64,000 bases of DNA from Porphyra umbilicalis. Lineage: Eukaryota; Rhodophyta; Bangiophyceae; Bangiales; Bangiaceae. The DNA lies in NCBI GenBank assembly GCA_002049455.2, contig KV918914.1, forward strand, positions 62,001 through 126,000, read 5' to 3'. The translations under genes and the position numbers were made by a program. Below, piece after piece: positions 20,716-30,552 of the stretch. The notes under the pieces are model-generated. The model saw nothing but the letters and a program-made list of their open reading frames with translations. It had not been told where the DNA came from and searched no databases. Numbering within the stretch: position 1 is the stretch's first letter; each line of letters opens with the position of its first letter.

Positions 20716-21600
20716 ATTGTAGGCCGTCGCGGTTCCGATGACATACCCCTTCGTTAGGTGCACCGGCACGTCCCCGATGTTCGTCAGGTAGAGGGACCGC
20801 GGGGTGTTGGGGGAGAACTCCGCGACCGCGTTGTGCAACAGTACCTTCCGTCGGCTCATTTTGACGGGGCGTTCCCGCACCAGGTGGACCCCCTTGACGT
20901 TGCAGCACACTTGGACCGCCTGGATGCACCGCGGGCCGACGGTTACCCCTTGCCGAAGCCGGATAGCCCCAGCTTGGGCTTTCGGCTTGTTTCCTCGGCG
21001 AGGGGGCGCGGGCCGCGTGTTCCCCGTCCAGCTCCGCGTCGCCACCGTGGACGTGCCGTTGTCCCACTTGATCGTCTGCGTCTTGGGGGAGATGGTGTCC
21101 ACGTAGTTGCGCTGGAAGGCCCACCCGAGGACGAGCGGTACCGACAATGCCTTGACCACGAGGAACTCGTACTCCATAGCGGCACCCCCGACGTAAATCG
21201 TCAGCGACACCTCCGCGTTCACCTTGAGCAGCTGCCCCGAGGCGTCACTCACTTGCGTCCGGGGCGGCGCCCGCGATGCATACTCGGTCCACCCGTCGGG
21301 CAACATATCCGCGCGGATCACGCTTGGCCCAGCGCCAGTGTCGACCACCGCCCTCGTGGGGACGGGGGTCTGCCACGGCGCCAACTGGTACGACGCGCTA
21401 ATCTCAAAATTCTCCTTCCGTAGTAGCAACAGCGTCCCCTTGAACCGCGGGCGATATCGCCCGCGACGGCAGGGGCAGCGGGCCGGGACAGGCCACGTCG
21501 CGGTAACCCCAGGGGAGGCAAACGTGACGTGGCGGGGGGCAACCGGGGAGTTGGGGCGGACAGGGGGGATGGTGGGGGATGGCGATGCCACCCCCCCTAG
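20671..21600 (-). CDS. Aspartic protease of A'
   Basis: The frame is open from before the gag stop (21597) to TAA 20671-20673, -1 relative to gag. The active site VVDTGAGPSVIRADML is at about 21345-21315, followed by YEFLVVKALSVPLVLGWAF. The last codons fall in a (GAG/AGG)n stretch overlapping the start of pol. No canonical slippery heptamer was found at either junction, so how the downstream frames are expressed is unclear. The flank reads RPRFKGTLLLLRKENFEI before the protease core. Confidence 0.75.
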   Translation of the reverse strand, partial: LGGVASPSPTIPPVRPNSPVAPRHVTFASPGVTATWPVPARCPCRRGRYRPRFKGTLLLLRKENFEISASYQLAPWQTPVPTRAVVDTGAGPSVIRADMLPDGWTEYASRAPPRTQVSDASGQLLKVNAEVSLTIYVGGAAMEYEFLVVKALSVPLVLGWAFQRNYVDTISPKTQTIKWDNGTSTVATRSWTGNTRPAPPRRGNKPKAQAGAIRLRQGVTVGPRCIQAVQVCCNVKGVHLVRERPVKMSRRKVLLHNAVAEFSPNTPRSLYLTNIGDVPVHLTKGYVIGTATAYNGPLHVRRRRNRGRS

Positions 21601-23006
21601 GCTTTTCTCGCCCCGCGGCGCCCCTTGGCCGGGGTTGCCACGGGCGGGGCGTCCCCCCCTTCCGTCCTCGTTGACTCCACACCGCCCAACAGGTCGTCCC
21701 ACACCAGGGCCACGACGGAGGTGCGATCCGAGGGGGCGCCCGCCCCCGCGTTCCTCTGTCGAAGGAAGGTGCTCCGCGCGGCCTTCACGAGGTCCCGCTG
21801 TTTGTCCGTCAGAATCTTGCAATCAGGGACTCGGTGGCCACGCGTCCAACACATGTAGCACAGCGGGGGACCTGTCGGGGCCTCCCGCCGAACATAGGGC
21901 GCTCCCCCAGCCGTGCGGAACCCCGGGGTACCCGACAGCAGCACCGCGACCGTGTCGTACGTCGCCGTGTCATCCTCCTCCCACGAGGAGTGGAGTTGGT
22001 TGACCGAGAGGCCTCGGGGACCCGTCGACGTCTGTCCCTTCCGCGACGATCCCCCGGGTGACCCCCGGCTGGCCAACGCCATGACGTCCTCGGCGGCCCG
22101 ATATTTCCCCGCCACGTAGGTCGACAACTGCTGGTAGCTTCGTTGCGCCGAGTTGTACACGAAGGCGTCCGTCCGTAGATACTCCGGTAACCCTTGGATC
22201 AGCTGCTGTTTCATCGTCCCCTCGGAGTTGATGTTGCCGCAAAGCTCAGCGAGGCTCCGTAGACGTGCCGCGAAGGCATCCACCCCCTCGTTGTCCACGA
22301 GCGCCGCCCGGCTAAACTTGTCCTGCGCCAGCCCCAAAGCGTGCGGCTCCGCGTAGGTCGACAACAGCCAATTGACCGCCGCGGGGAAGGATCCAAGCGA
22401 GCCCCGTCCGCCCGCGATATCCGACCCCGGTAGGTTCCGAGTGAACCGCGTCTCAGCGTCGCCCGCGAGAAAGTTGGGAATTAGGTACAAACCCATCCCC
22501 TCGGACACGTCGTTGTCATCGCAGGCCTCGACGAACTTTCGGAGCCACGAGAAGACCTTGAGGGGTTCCTTCCCGTTGAACATCGGGGTCCCCCCGAAGG
22601 AGAACTTCATATTCTTGGCCGTCCGTCCCATCTTGCGGGCCTGCGACGCCCCGTAGGTCGAGTGACGGTTCCGTAGGCGGTACGATCGGTAGTCCAGGAC
22701 GCCCGCGAAGCGATCGTCCGGGCCCTCGAGGACCGCCAACTTGCCGGACCCCACCTTGCGCCCCACGTGGTCGTCGTCGTTGTCGGTTGTCGCCGGCGAC
22801 GGCGAGGAGGATGAAGACGACGATGACGACGAGGGACTACGGTGACGCCGTGACTTTTCTTTGCTGCGGCTCTTGCGCGTGTCCACTGGAGAACCTCGGC
22901 GGGGGGCATCTTGAGCAGAGCCCGCGGGGCTCGCCGCGATGACCCGATAAACGTCGGCCAATAATGACTCGCAGAACGTCGACAGCGCCGTGTCCAGATC
23001 GGCCAT
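21597..23006 (-). CDS. gag of A' (469 aa)
   Basis: It starts at ATG 23006 (MADLDTALSTFCESLL) and ends at TAG 21597-21599. An Arg/Ser-rich segment with a serine run (SSSSSSSSSSP) precedes the capsid-like region (SFGGTPMFNGKEPLKVF onward). The C-terminal CCHC knuckle CYMCWTRGHRVPDC follows. Gag packages element RNA into particles. The frame is intact, unlike outer copy A. A same-frame ORF0 ends at TAA just upstream. Confidence 0.88.
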   Translation of the reverse strand: MADLDTALSTFCESLLADVYRVIAASPAGSAQDAPRRGSPVDTRKSRSKEKSRRHRSPSSSSSSSSSSPSPATTDNDDDHVGRKVGSGKLAVLEGPDDRFAGVLDYRSYRLRNRHSTYGASQARKMGRTAKNMKFSFGGTPMFNGKEPLKVFSWLRKFVEACDDNDVSEGMGLYLIPNFLAGDAETRFTRNLPGSDIAGGRGSLGSFPAAVNWLLSTYAEPHALGLAQDKFSRAALVDNEGVDAFAARLRSLAELCGNINSEGTMKQQLIQGLPEYLRTDAFVYNSAQRSYQQLSTYVAGKYRAAEDVMALASRGSPGGSSRKGQTSTGPRGLSVNQLHSSWEEDDTATYDTVAVLLSGTPGFRTAGGAPYVRREAPTGPPLCYMCWTRGHRVPDCKILTDKQRDLVKAARSTFLRQRNAGAGAPSDRTSVVALVWDDLLGGVESTRTEGGDAPPVATPAKGRRGARKA

Positions 23007-23054
23007 CGCTGAAGGCGTCGCCGGATCACGATCTTGATCTACCAATCCCGTCCG

Positions 23055-23273
23055 TTATTCGAGACGTCGAGGGAGGAAGGCACCGGCCCCCGGTGGGCCA
23101 CGACGAACCGTTTCGCCCACGAGGTCCGCCAATGGCCGAGGCGGAGTGAAGGGAATCCCTGATCCAGCCGCGGATCCCCCGGTTGCAGCGACCGCTGGGG
23201 TCAACGCGGATGTACACGCCGGCATACCGCTAGCGATCGCGTTCGACTTGGGGATGTCGGACGGCGACGCCAT
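23055..23273 (-). CDS. ORF0 / N-terminal gag segment of A'
   Basis: ATG 23273 to TAA 23055-23057, 72 codons, same frame as gag. It is nearly identical to 7693-7912 in copy A, with the same TAA-CGG stop context. Function unknown. Confidence 0.5.
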   Translation of the reverse strand: MASPSDIPKSNAIASGMPACTSALTPAVAATGGSAAGSGIPFTPPRPLADLVGETVRRGPPGAGAFLPRRLE

Positions 23274-23389
23274 CGTAGTGGCCGGGCGGTAATCGACGAC
23301 AGACCGACGCGGAGATCCACGTCGCCTTGAACTCACAAACCAACAGACGATCGGGGAACCGGCTACCCAGTACGGGCGTGGCAACGGCC

Positions 23390-23411
23390 GGAATCCCCTG
23401 CTGCTCCACCA
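23390..23411 (-). other. Primer binding site of A'
   Basis: On the minus strand TGGTGGAGCAGCAGGGG follows the 5' LTR after 5 nt and continues ATTCC. It is identical to element A. Confidence 0.85.
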
Positions 23412-23416
23412 GAAAT

Positions 23417-23913
23417 TGTAGCGGTTCTAAGCACCACCACGTTGGTTCGTCGTCTGGCCGAAGTGACCTCTTGATCAGCTCGGTCCGTCGAAGGAACTGC
23501 CCCGGAAATCGACCCACAGCCCAGCCTTCCCCCAACGGCAGGAGAGGATCATGGCAAAGCCCAGGGGGGAATCGTAGTCCAAAGCACAGTTGGTTTTATC
23601 AAACGGCGACGGGGACGGCGTCCCCGCTGTCAATAAACCCCTCCCAAACCGAGCGCCGGTGGCCAAAGTAGCCACCCCAAATGCGTCAAACAGATAAATC
23701 CCTCCAAAGCGAAAAGTTCAAACAAGTAGTAGAGGGCTGGGAAAACCACTTGGAAAAAGCCCCGCCCCCGACCGAATCCAATCTCCCCGAGATCTGGACA
23801 GGTCATTCCCTTGCTGGCCCGGATCGGGATATTTTGGGACGGCCCGCGGGGGGTGTGCTGTACACAGCTGAGGGGCCACGCCCCTTCCAACTGTCAGACC
23901 CCCGACCGCCACA
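23417..23913 (-). repeat. A' 5' LTR (497 bp)
   Basis: It matches 15152-15649 with about 1.4% divergence. Its outer end abuts the CGGGC duplication at 23914-23918. Confidence 0.95.
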
Positions 23914-23918
23914 CGGGC

Positions 23919-25492
23919 CCTCGATCATTCGGGTGGACGCCCTGCCCACGGGTTGGGAGCGGCGGTTGCATCGACGCCCTCATTTGCCCCACATTGTGGA
24001 CGCAAATAAAAACCCTATCTCCGCCCGAGGCATGATCACCCTACGCCTGCGCTCCGGTGGCTTCGCCACGGACGTCGACTTTGTCGTCGTCCCGCGCCTC
24101 GCCGTCCCTGTGCTGCTCGGCACCAGTTTCATCAACCGCCACGTCGAGGCGCTCTACCCACGCCGTGAACGCGTCAGATGGTCCACCGATGCTTCGGTGC
24201 CCATCTTATCGTGCACGGCACGCGGCAAGAAAGAACGCCGCCGATCCCCGAAGGATGCGACGGTGCGCCTCGCGCAACGACGGGTGCTGCCCCCGCAAAC
24301 CCGGACGGCCCTGCTGGTCACCGCCGACCTCGCTGGTCAGGTCCTAGTCGCGCCGTACAACCGCCTTCACATGCATCACCGCTGTCAAACGGCGCGTGGG
24401 TTGGCCGTCGTTGTCTCGGGGCAACGCTTCAGCTTTGAAGTCGCTAACCTCAGCGACAAACCGGTCTGCCTCCGCAAGGGAACTATCCTCGCTACCGTTA
24501 GCCCGGTCGACGATGTCGACTGCCTGCTCGTCACTGACGACGCGGCATCGCCCACCGCGACCGCAGAAGCGGTGCTAGACCAAGTCGATCTCTCTGGCGT
24601 ACCCGACCGGCTACTCCCGGATGTCCAGGCACTCATCCGCCGCCATGCGTACATGCTGGACGGGACGCTCGGCTCCATCGACGCCACCGTCCACCGCGTG
24701 GAGGTCCAACCCGGGACGAAGCCGATACGGCAGCAACCGTACCGCGCGGGTCACCATGCCCGTGACATGATCCGTGACGAGGTCAATCGGATGCTGGAAG
24801 CCAAGGTCGTCCGACCAAGTACCAGTGAATGGGCCAGCCCTGTCGTTGTCGTCCCCAAGAAAGACGGGTTGCCACGCTTTTGCGTCGACTACCGTCGTCT
24901 CAATGCGGTGACCAAGAAGGACTCCTATCCCATCCCGCGGATGGAGGATTGCATCGACTCGCTGGGAGACGCCCGCGTCTTCTCAACGCTCGACTGCAAT
25001 GCCGGGTATTGGCAGATACCCATGGCCCTGGACGACATCGACAAGACCGCCTTAACCTGCCACATGGGCACGTACGAGTACCTTAAGATGGCCTTCGGCC
25101 TCACCCATGCCCCGGCGACCTTCCAACGTGCCCTCGACATCATCCTGTCCGGGATGACCTGGCAAACGTGCCTTGTCTACCTCGACGATGTCATCGTCTT
25201 CTTCGACACCCCGGAGAACCACGTGAAAGCGCTCGACGAAGCCCTGACCCGCTTGGGTCGGGCCCGCGTCACAATGAAAGCCAAGAAGTGCCAGTTCTTC
25301 CAGACGTCCGTCGAGTACCTCGGGCACATCATATCCCCTGGGGAGATGCGGGTGCACAACAAGAACCTGGAGGCGCTCGCGAAGGTAGGTCACCGGCGAA
25401 CAAAGACGCAATTGCGTAGCTTCCTCGGCATGTGTAACGTGTACCGCCGCTTCGTCGCGAACTACGCACGGATCGCAGCGCCCCTAAACTAG
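23919..25492 (+). pseudogene. Protease (rest) and RT of element B, ending at a TAG
   Basis: It resumes the protease after A' as PSIIRVDALPTGWE, then VPVLLGTSFINRH. A linker leads into RT: FCVDYRRLNAVT near 24884, YLDD at 25178-25189 and LGHIISPGEMRV. An in-frame TAG at 25490-25492 follows RRFVANYARIAAPLN, between RT and RNase H; the next codons (LTTKAYGD) continue the same protein. The frame matches the -1 frame entered from gag once A' is removed. Confidence 0.88.
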
Positions 25493-28234
25493 CTGACAAC
25501 CAAGGCGTACGGCGACACGCTCCCGACGTTCACCGAGACACAAGCCGCAGCGTTCACGCGCCTACGCGACGCGCTGCTTCATCCGCCGGTCCTGGCGCTC
25601 CCCCGCCGCGGAGCGCCCTTCACCATTGACGTCGATGCGTGCGACACCCAATTGGGGTGCGCCCTGCTCCAAGAGCAGCAGGACGGCCAGCTCAAACCCG
25701 TGAGGTTCTACAGCCGCGCCCTGCAGCCCGAGCAACGCAACTATTCGGCCACCGAGAAGGAGTGCCTGGGCCTCGTCTGGGCCGTGCTCCACCTCCGACA
25801 CTATGTGGAGGGCTCGCGGTTCACGGTGCGTACCGACCACGAATGCCTCAGTTGGATCTACCGGCTGACTACGGCCACCGGTCGTCTGCTCCGTTGGCGC
25901 CTCCGCTTAGCGGAGTTCGACTTCGAGGTGAAGAACAAGAAGGGAGCGAACCACCACCTCCCCGATGCCCTGTCCCGCGTACCCACGACGGGTCTGGACA
26001 AAGAGGAGCTGGACGACGACATCCCATGCTTCCTTCTAGCTCAGGCCGCAAGGGGCACGGACGCCAACAACTTCTCGGCGCCGTTACCGCCTCCCCCTAT
26101 CACAGCGGAGGAGCTCCTTCGCGCACAAGGCGCGGACGGCCGATGCCAGCAGCTACGCGCCGTGATCGACTCGGGCAAGCCGACGCGGTTCGTCCTCGAT
26201 GAGGAAGGCCGCCTCGTGCGCCGTCAGCCAACGACGGACGTTATGCAAGTATACATCCCCGAGGCCCTACGCTCCCGCGTGATGGGCCTCGAGCACTATC
26301 CGACGACCAAAGGTCACCCTGGGGTGCAGCGGATGTACGCCGCCATGAAGCGTTGCTTCTATTGGGAGTCGATGATTGTCGACCTGTACGACTTCGTCCG
26401 GCAGTGTCCGCCGTGCGCGAAGAACCGGCTGCAGGAGCGACGACATACGTCCCCCATGACCCTGTTCCCGCCAAAGGAACCGTTGACCGAGGTTGGCATT
26501 GACATCCTCGGACCGCTGCTCAACACGGTTGACGGCAAGCGGTATGTGTTCGTCATGTCCGACCGCTCCTCGAAGCTAACCCGTACGGTTGCACTCCGAC
26601 GTATCATCGCCGTCACGGTCGCGTCGGCGTTCCTGACCGCATGGGTCGCGGCCTATGGGCCCCCCGACTGCGTCCTATCGGACCAGGGTCGACAGATGGA
26701 CAACGCGTTCTTCCGCGCCGTCATGAAGATGTTGGGCACGAGGTGCAAATACACGACGCCCTACCATCCGCAGACCAACGGTCAGGTGGAACGGTATAAC
26801 CGTACGCTGCTGAACCAGATCCGGGCCTTCTGTGAGGAGCACCCTCGCCAGTGGGATCGCCTCCTCCCCTCCCTGAGCCTGGCGTACAACACCTGCCCGC
26901 ATAGGGCCACCGGTATGGCGCCGTTCGACCTCCTGATCCCCCGCCGTATGCCCAACCTCACGGTTGAGGGCCTCGCTGGCTCGTCCCCGCTGGCATCCGC
27001 CGATGGCTCCCCGCTCATGGTGAAACGCGCCATCATCCAGGGCTTGAAAAAGCTCATCCCGACGGTGCGCGCTTCCCTTGACAAGTACCAAGCTCGCTAT
27101 AAGCGAGACTGGGACAGCCGGGTACGGCCGAAGAACAAGGACCTGGTGGTCGGTGACTTCGTCTGCCTCCGCTCCCACCGCGGGGGGCACAAGCTGCTGC
27201 CCAAGGCCCTTGGCCCGTTCGAGATTCTCGATACGGACGGCACCTACTTCGTAATCGATCAAGGCGATGGCGAAGGACGGGTCAACAGTAACGACGTCAC
27301 ACCGGCACCGCGCCCGGTGCCGGGACCGGATGCCCAGCCGCATCGGCTTACACAGACCCCGCTCCCCGACGTGAATTCCTCCGATGAGGATCCGACCTGG
27401 GAAATCGACCGGCTGTTGGCTATTCGCCACGACACCGATAACGGCATCGTGGCGAAAGTTCGGTGGGCCACTTCTGGCCGGGGCGATGATTCGTGGGAAC
27501 CCATTTCGGGTTTACCGAAACATCTCGTCATCCGCTTAGCGAAGCAGAAGAAGTTTACGCTCCCCGACGACGCCTTCCCGACGACGCCGGTCGTCCTCGC
27601 CCAGCCCCCGCGGCAACCCCAGTGGGTCTGCGTCGCGGTCCAGCAGCACACCGACGAGACGGGTGCCATGCTCGTCGATGTGCGCTGGGCGTCCCCGGCG
27701 AAAAGCCACGCGGAGACCGTCCCTGCCCTTTGGGCATCCTCCCTCCTCGCGGCGTTTCCCGACAACCGGCCGGCTGCCCACTGGGCATTGGGCCGCCCCG
27801 CCTTCGAGAAACTCGACGCGGTCTGGGGCCCCCATACGGTCGACCTGTTTACCACCGCCGCGGCCACCCATCTACCCCGGTTCCTGCCCCTGTCCCCCGC
27901 GGACGCCGCGCGCGGCTGCGCCGCGGCATTCTCGGTCGACTGGGCGGTCGAAAACGGGTGGGCCAACCCCCCCTTTTCTTTCCTACCGCAGGTCCTCGCC
28001 CGCATCACCTCCTATCCGTGTGACATCACCCTCGTCGCCCCGCGCTGGCAAGACCAGGCCTGGTGGACGCTAGCGACGCGCTACTGCGCCGCTCGGGTGC
28101 AACTCAACCCCCCCTATCCTACGTTCACGGTGGCAGGCCGCACCGCCTCCTCCCCGCCGCCCGTGTGGCGCGTCGTGATCTTCCGCTTTGAGAAGGCCCA
28201 CACCACACGGGTCAACGCGTGCGCCACCGCTTAG
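25493..28234 (+). CDS. pol of element B: RNase H, integrase, chromodomain, Dam-like domain
   Basis: It is open and continuous in the RT frame. RNase H: FTIDVDACDTQLGCALL, RTDHECLSWIY (25620-25860). Integrase: zinc region CPPCAKNRLQ near 26405, GIDILGPLL, VLSDQGRQMDN and YHPQTNGQVERYNR (26760), then the C-terminal VRPKNKDLVVGDFV. Chromodomain: WEIDRLLAIRHDTDNGIVAK at about 27399-27540. After a linker with a chromo-like VDVRWASP comes a ~130-residue Dam-like region (see 27780-28160). The stop is TAG 28232-28234, overlapping the stop of the antisense ORF. Chromodomain integrases direct insertion to marked chromatin; the extra domain is unusual for gypsy Pol. Confidence 0.88.
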   Translation: MTTKAYGDTLPTFTETQAAAFTRLRDALLHPPVLALPRRGAPFTIDVDACDTQLGCALLQEQQDGQLKPVRFYSRALQPEQRNYSATEKECLGLVWAVLHLRHYVEGSRFTVRTDHECLSWIYRLTTATGRLLRWRLRLAEFDFEVKNKKGANHHLPDALSRVPTTGLDKEELDDDIPCFLLAQAARGTDANNFSAPLPPPPITAEELLRAQGADGRCQQLRAVIDSGKPTRFVLDEEGRLVRRQPTTDVMQVYIPEALRSRVMGLEHYPTTKGHPGVQRMYAAMKRCFYWESMIVDLYDFVRQCPPCAKNRLQERRHTSPMTLFPPKEPLTEVGIDILGPLLNTVDGKRYVFVMSDRSSKLTRTVALRRIIAVTVASAFLTAWVAAYGPPDCVLSDQGRQMDNAFFRAVMKMLGTRCKYTTPYHPQTNGQVERYNRTLLNQIRAFCEEHPRQWDRLLPSLSLAYNTCPHRATGMAPFDLLIPRRMPNLTVEGLAGSSPLASADGSPLMVKRAIIQGLKKLIPTVRASLDKYQARYKRDWDSRVRPKNKDLVVGDFVCLRSHRGGHKLLPKALGPFEILDTDGTYFVIDQGDGEGRVNSNDVTPAPRPVPGPDAQPHRLTQTPLPDVNSSDEDPTWEIDRLLAIRHDTDNGIVAKVRWATSGRGDDSWEPISGLPKHLVIRLAKQKKFTLPDDAFPTTPVVLAQPPRQPQWVCVAVQQHTDETGAMLVDVRWASPAKSHAETVPALWASSLLAAFPDNRPAAHWALGRPAFEKLDAVWGPHTVDLFTTAAATHLPRFLPLSPADAARGCAAAFSVDWAVENGWANPPFSFLPQVLARITSYPCDITLVAPRWQDQAWWTLATRYCAARVQLNPPYPTFTVAGRTASSPPPVWRVVIFRFEKAHTTRVNACATA
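27780..28160 (+). other. Dam-like (N6-adenine methyltransferase type) region of B Pol
   Basis: Residue patterns seen in order: FEKLDAVWGPHTVDLFTTAA, a hydrophobic FSVDW, GWANPPFSFLPQVLARI (about 27956-28005) and LVAPRWQDQAWW (about 28033-28070). D/N-PP-Y/F/W is the catalytic motif of N6-adenine methyltransferases. The whole order resembles phage Dam proteins and the post-RNase H domain of DIRS retrotransposons. The N-terminal SAM-binding motif is not clear, so activity is uncertain. It is in frame with the chromodomain and has no stop. Confidence 0.6.
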
Positions 28235-30552
28235 CGGTGCCGCTGCCGAGGACCCGTGGGACGCTCACCCCCCGACTCGTCGCTGTCGTCATAGACGAAC
28301 CGCTCGTCAGCAGAGGCCACGCGGTCCGCCGCCCGCACTTCGTCCAGGATAAGACCAATGTCGTCCTCCAGGTGCGACGTGCGGCGGAGTTCTTTGACGA
28401 CCTTGACGACGCCGTCCATCGCCTCCCCCATCGTGCGATCGCTGGACGTCCGCAGGGACGCGTGCAGCCGGTCCATGCCACTACGCAGCACCCGGCTGAT
28501 CGCCAGCCCCACGGCGCCAGCCGGCGCGCCGCCCGCCGCGGCCAAGCGCCTCACGGCCGCCGCCGAAAGGTGCGCCTCGGGCGACCTCGGGCGTTTCCCC
28601 CGCGTGGTCCCCCCGCTCCGCCGCGACCCGGTTGCCCCCGCCGTCGAGCGGGCCGCCCCATCGGCGCCGACCGGCAACCGGCCGCACCGCGCGTCGCCCG
28701 GTCGGGGCGCCGCCGCGCCGCCGTCCGCCCGCCCTGACGCTCCAGCGGACGCCGGCGGCTTCCGCCGGCGCGTCGACGCCGCTGGCGGTGACCACGACCG
28801 CCAGCTACCTCCCGCGGCTTCCCCCGCCGCGCCACTCCGTTGCGACGCCGCCGGCGGCGGCGTTGCCCGTCCCGGCGTCGGCCCGCGCCGAGGACGAGGC
28901 GTGCCGCGTCCCGGCGGCGGTGTCCGGCGCGACCCCGTCGCCCGACGCGACGACCCCCGAACGGGCGACCGTGTCCGCGTTGTCGACGCCGACGCCGACG
29001 GGGACCGCGACGGCACCTACTGGGCGTCGTCCCGGGCCCGCCCCCTCGGCGACGACCGCGACGGGGACCGCAAAGGCACCCACTGGGCGTCGTCCCGGGC
29101 ACGCCCCCTCGGCGACGACCGCGACGGCGACACGGCCCGCCATGACGGCGATCCCGAGCCTGCCGCCGCCGCGTCCTCCCGGGCCGCGTCGCTGTCCCCG
29201 CCCCGGGTGGGCCCCGCCCCCACGTTCCCGGACGCCCCCGGCGGCCCCCGCGCCGTGAAGCTCTGCCACGCCGCGCGCTCGGCCCGACTTGGGACGTTGA
29301 CGCCCCTAGCATCTAACGCTAGTCGAAACCCGTATGGGTTCGCCGCGTCGTCCGCCTCCGCCGGCAACGGCGTCTGCCCGAGCGGCAAACCCGCAGCCGC
29401 CACCACGTCTCCCCATTTGGGGAGCAGCACCGCCATGCCTTGGAGCAGCCGCTGCAGCCGGGCGTGCTCGTCCGCACTCCCCTCCGCCATGTCGTCCAGC
29501 CGGAGACGCTCCAGCCGGTGGAGAAGGGCTGACGAGATGCGGTGGACCCGCCCGCCGGCGAGTTCCGCCAGCAGCGCGATGGCGGTGAGCTGCACGCGCT
29601 CCACCACGTACATGTCCCACAAGCAGCTGCGGTCGTCCCCCATCATGCGGTCGTAATAATACAACAGCACGGTGGGGTACGCCACGTGCAGCCCCCGCGG
29701 CAGCTCCAACTCGCCCAGCGCCTCCGGCACGCGCCGCCAGCCTGCTCGGTTCAAGCCCTTGGCATGGTGGCCCGCCGTCATCAGGTACGGGACGTCGTCG
29801 CCCTTGCGCGCCCGAACGTCCACCTCCTTCCGCGCTTGGTTTACCGCCACGCGGTCGCCCTCCGCCAAAAAGAGCGTCAGATCGCGCCCAACCCGCTCGG
29901 GTTTCGGCCAGGAGCTGATGGCCGGGCACTCGTACGGCAGGACCGCCCGTGGCGCCGCCCCCGCGTCCACACGACGGGCGTTCTTGTCCGCCGCCTCTTC
30001 GTAGTAGTACGCCGCCGCGTCCATCGCCTCCCGGTGCTGCGCCTCGGCGGCCTGCACGTACCCGAGGTCCGCCGACGTCCGTAGATACGGAAGCGACAAC
30101 TCCGTCAGGTACTCCGCCGGTGGGATCACCGCGTCCGGCATGAGGCTCATCAGACGGCCCCAGCAGTGCGCCACCCATGGCACCCACTCGCGGAGGACAG
30201 TCTCGCTCTCGTGCTCCCTCACGAAGGCGTACGCCGTCCGGACGAACCACGACGGCAACTCCGTCCCGAAATGCGCCACCTCGCGGCTGAAGCGGACGGC
30301 CAACTCGCCATCGCACCGCTGCGAGTGCACCTCGTGGACACCGCCGTGCCAGTACGCCATGCGTACGCCGGGCTGCATGCGCTCGACCGCCGGCTGGTTC
30401 CGCGGGTCTGGCCCCGGCACCCGCTCCCGCTCCGGCACCTCGTCGTGGTCCGCCAATACGCACTCGGCGTACCGCCGCAGCCCCGCCCTCAACGCGTCCC
30501 GCAAGGACGGCGCGATATAGGCCATCGCCGCCGCTTCCCCGGTCGCCGCCAT
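28231..30552 (-). pseudogene. Antisense ORF of element B (~774 codons, one TAG)
   Basis: It lies opposite to gag-pol between pol and the 3' LTR. ATG 30552 (MAATGEAAAMAYIAPSLRD) opens a mostly globular, helix-rich region of about 430 residues with many W/Y/H positions. A Ser/Arg/Pro-rich segment with a duplicated SRSSPRGRARDDAQ motif follows. A TAG at 29017-29019 falls where the repeat has TGG (W). The same frame then runs to TAA 28231-28233, which overlaps the pol TAG in the shared bases TTAG. The C-terminus has a helical, acidic tail (VVKVVKELRRTS, YDDSDESGGE). No family is recognised. Function is unknown. Confidence 0.6.

Larger units (their letters stand above)
15152..23913 (-). mobile_element. 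Element A': second copy of gypsy family A, nested in B
   Basis: This is an 8762-bp minus-strand element with 5' LTR 23417-23913, PBS 23390-23411, gag, protease, pol, antisense ORF, polypurine tract and 3' LTR 15152-15649. The LTRs differ by six substitutions and one indel. Gag and protease are open. Pol has one TAG (18200-18202). The antisense ORF (257 aa) is open. It is more complete than outer copy A and defines the family structure. Confidence 0.95.

Noticed and set aside
21597..21610. Slippery site AGAAAAG at the gag end of A'
   Set aside because: In the gag frame the codons are AGA-AAA-GCC, which do not fit X-XXY-YYZ, so I do not call a frameshift signal for family A.
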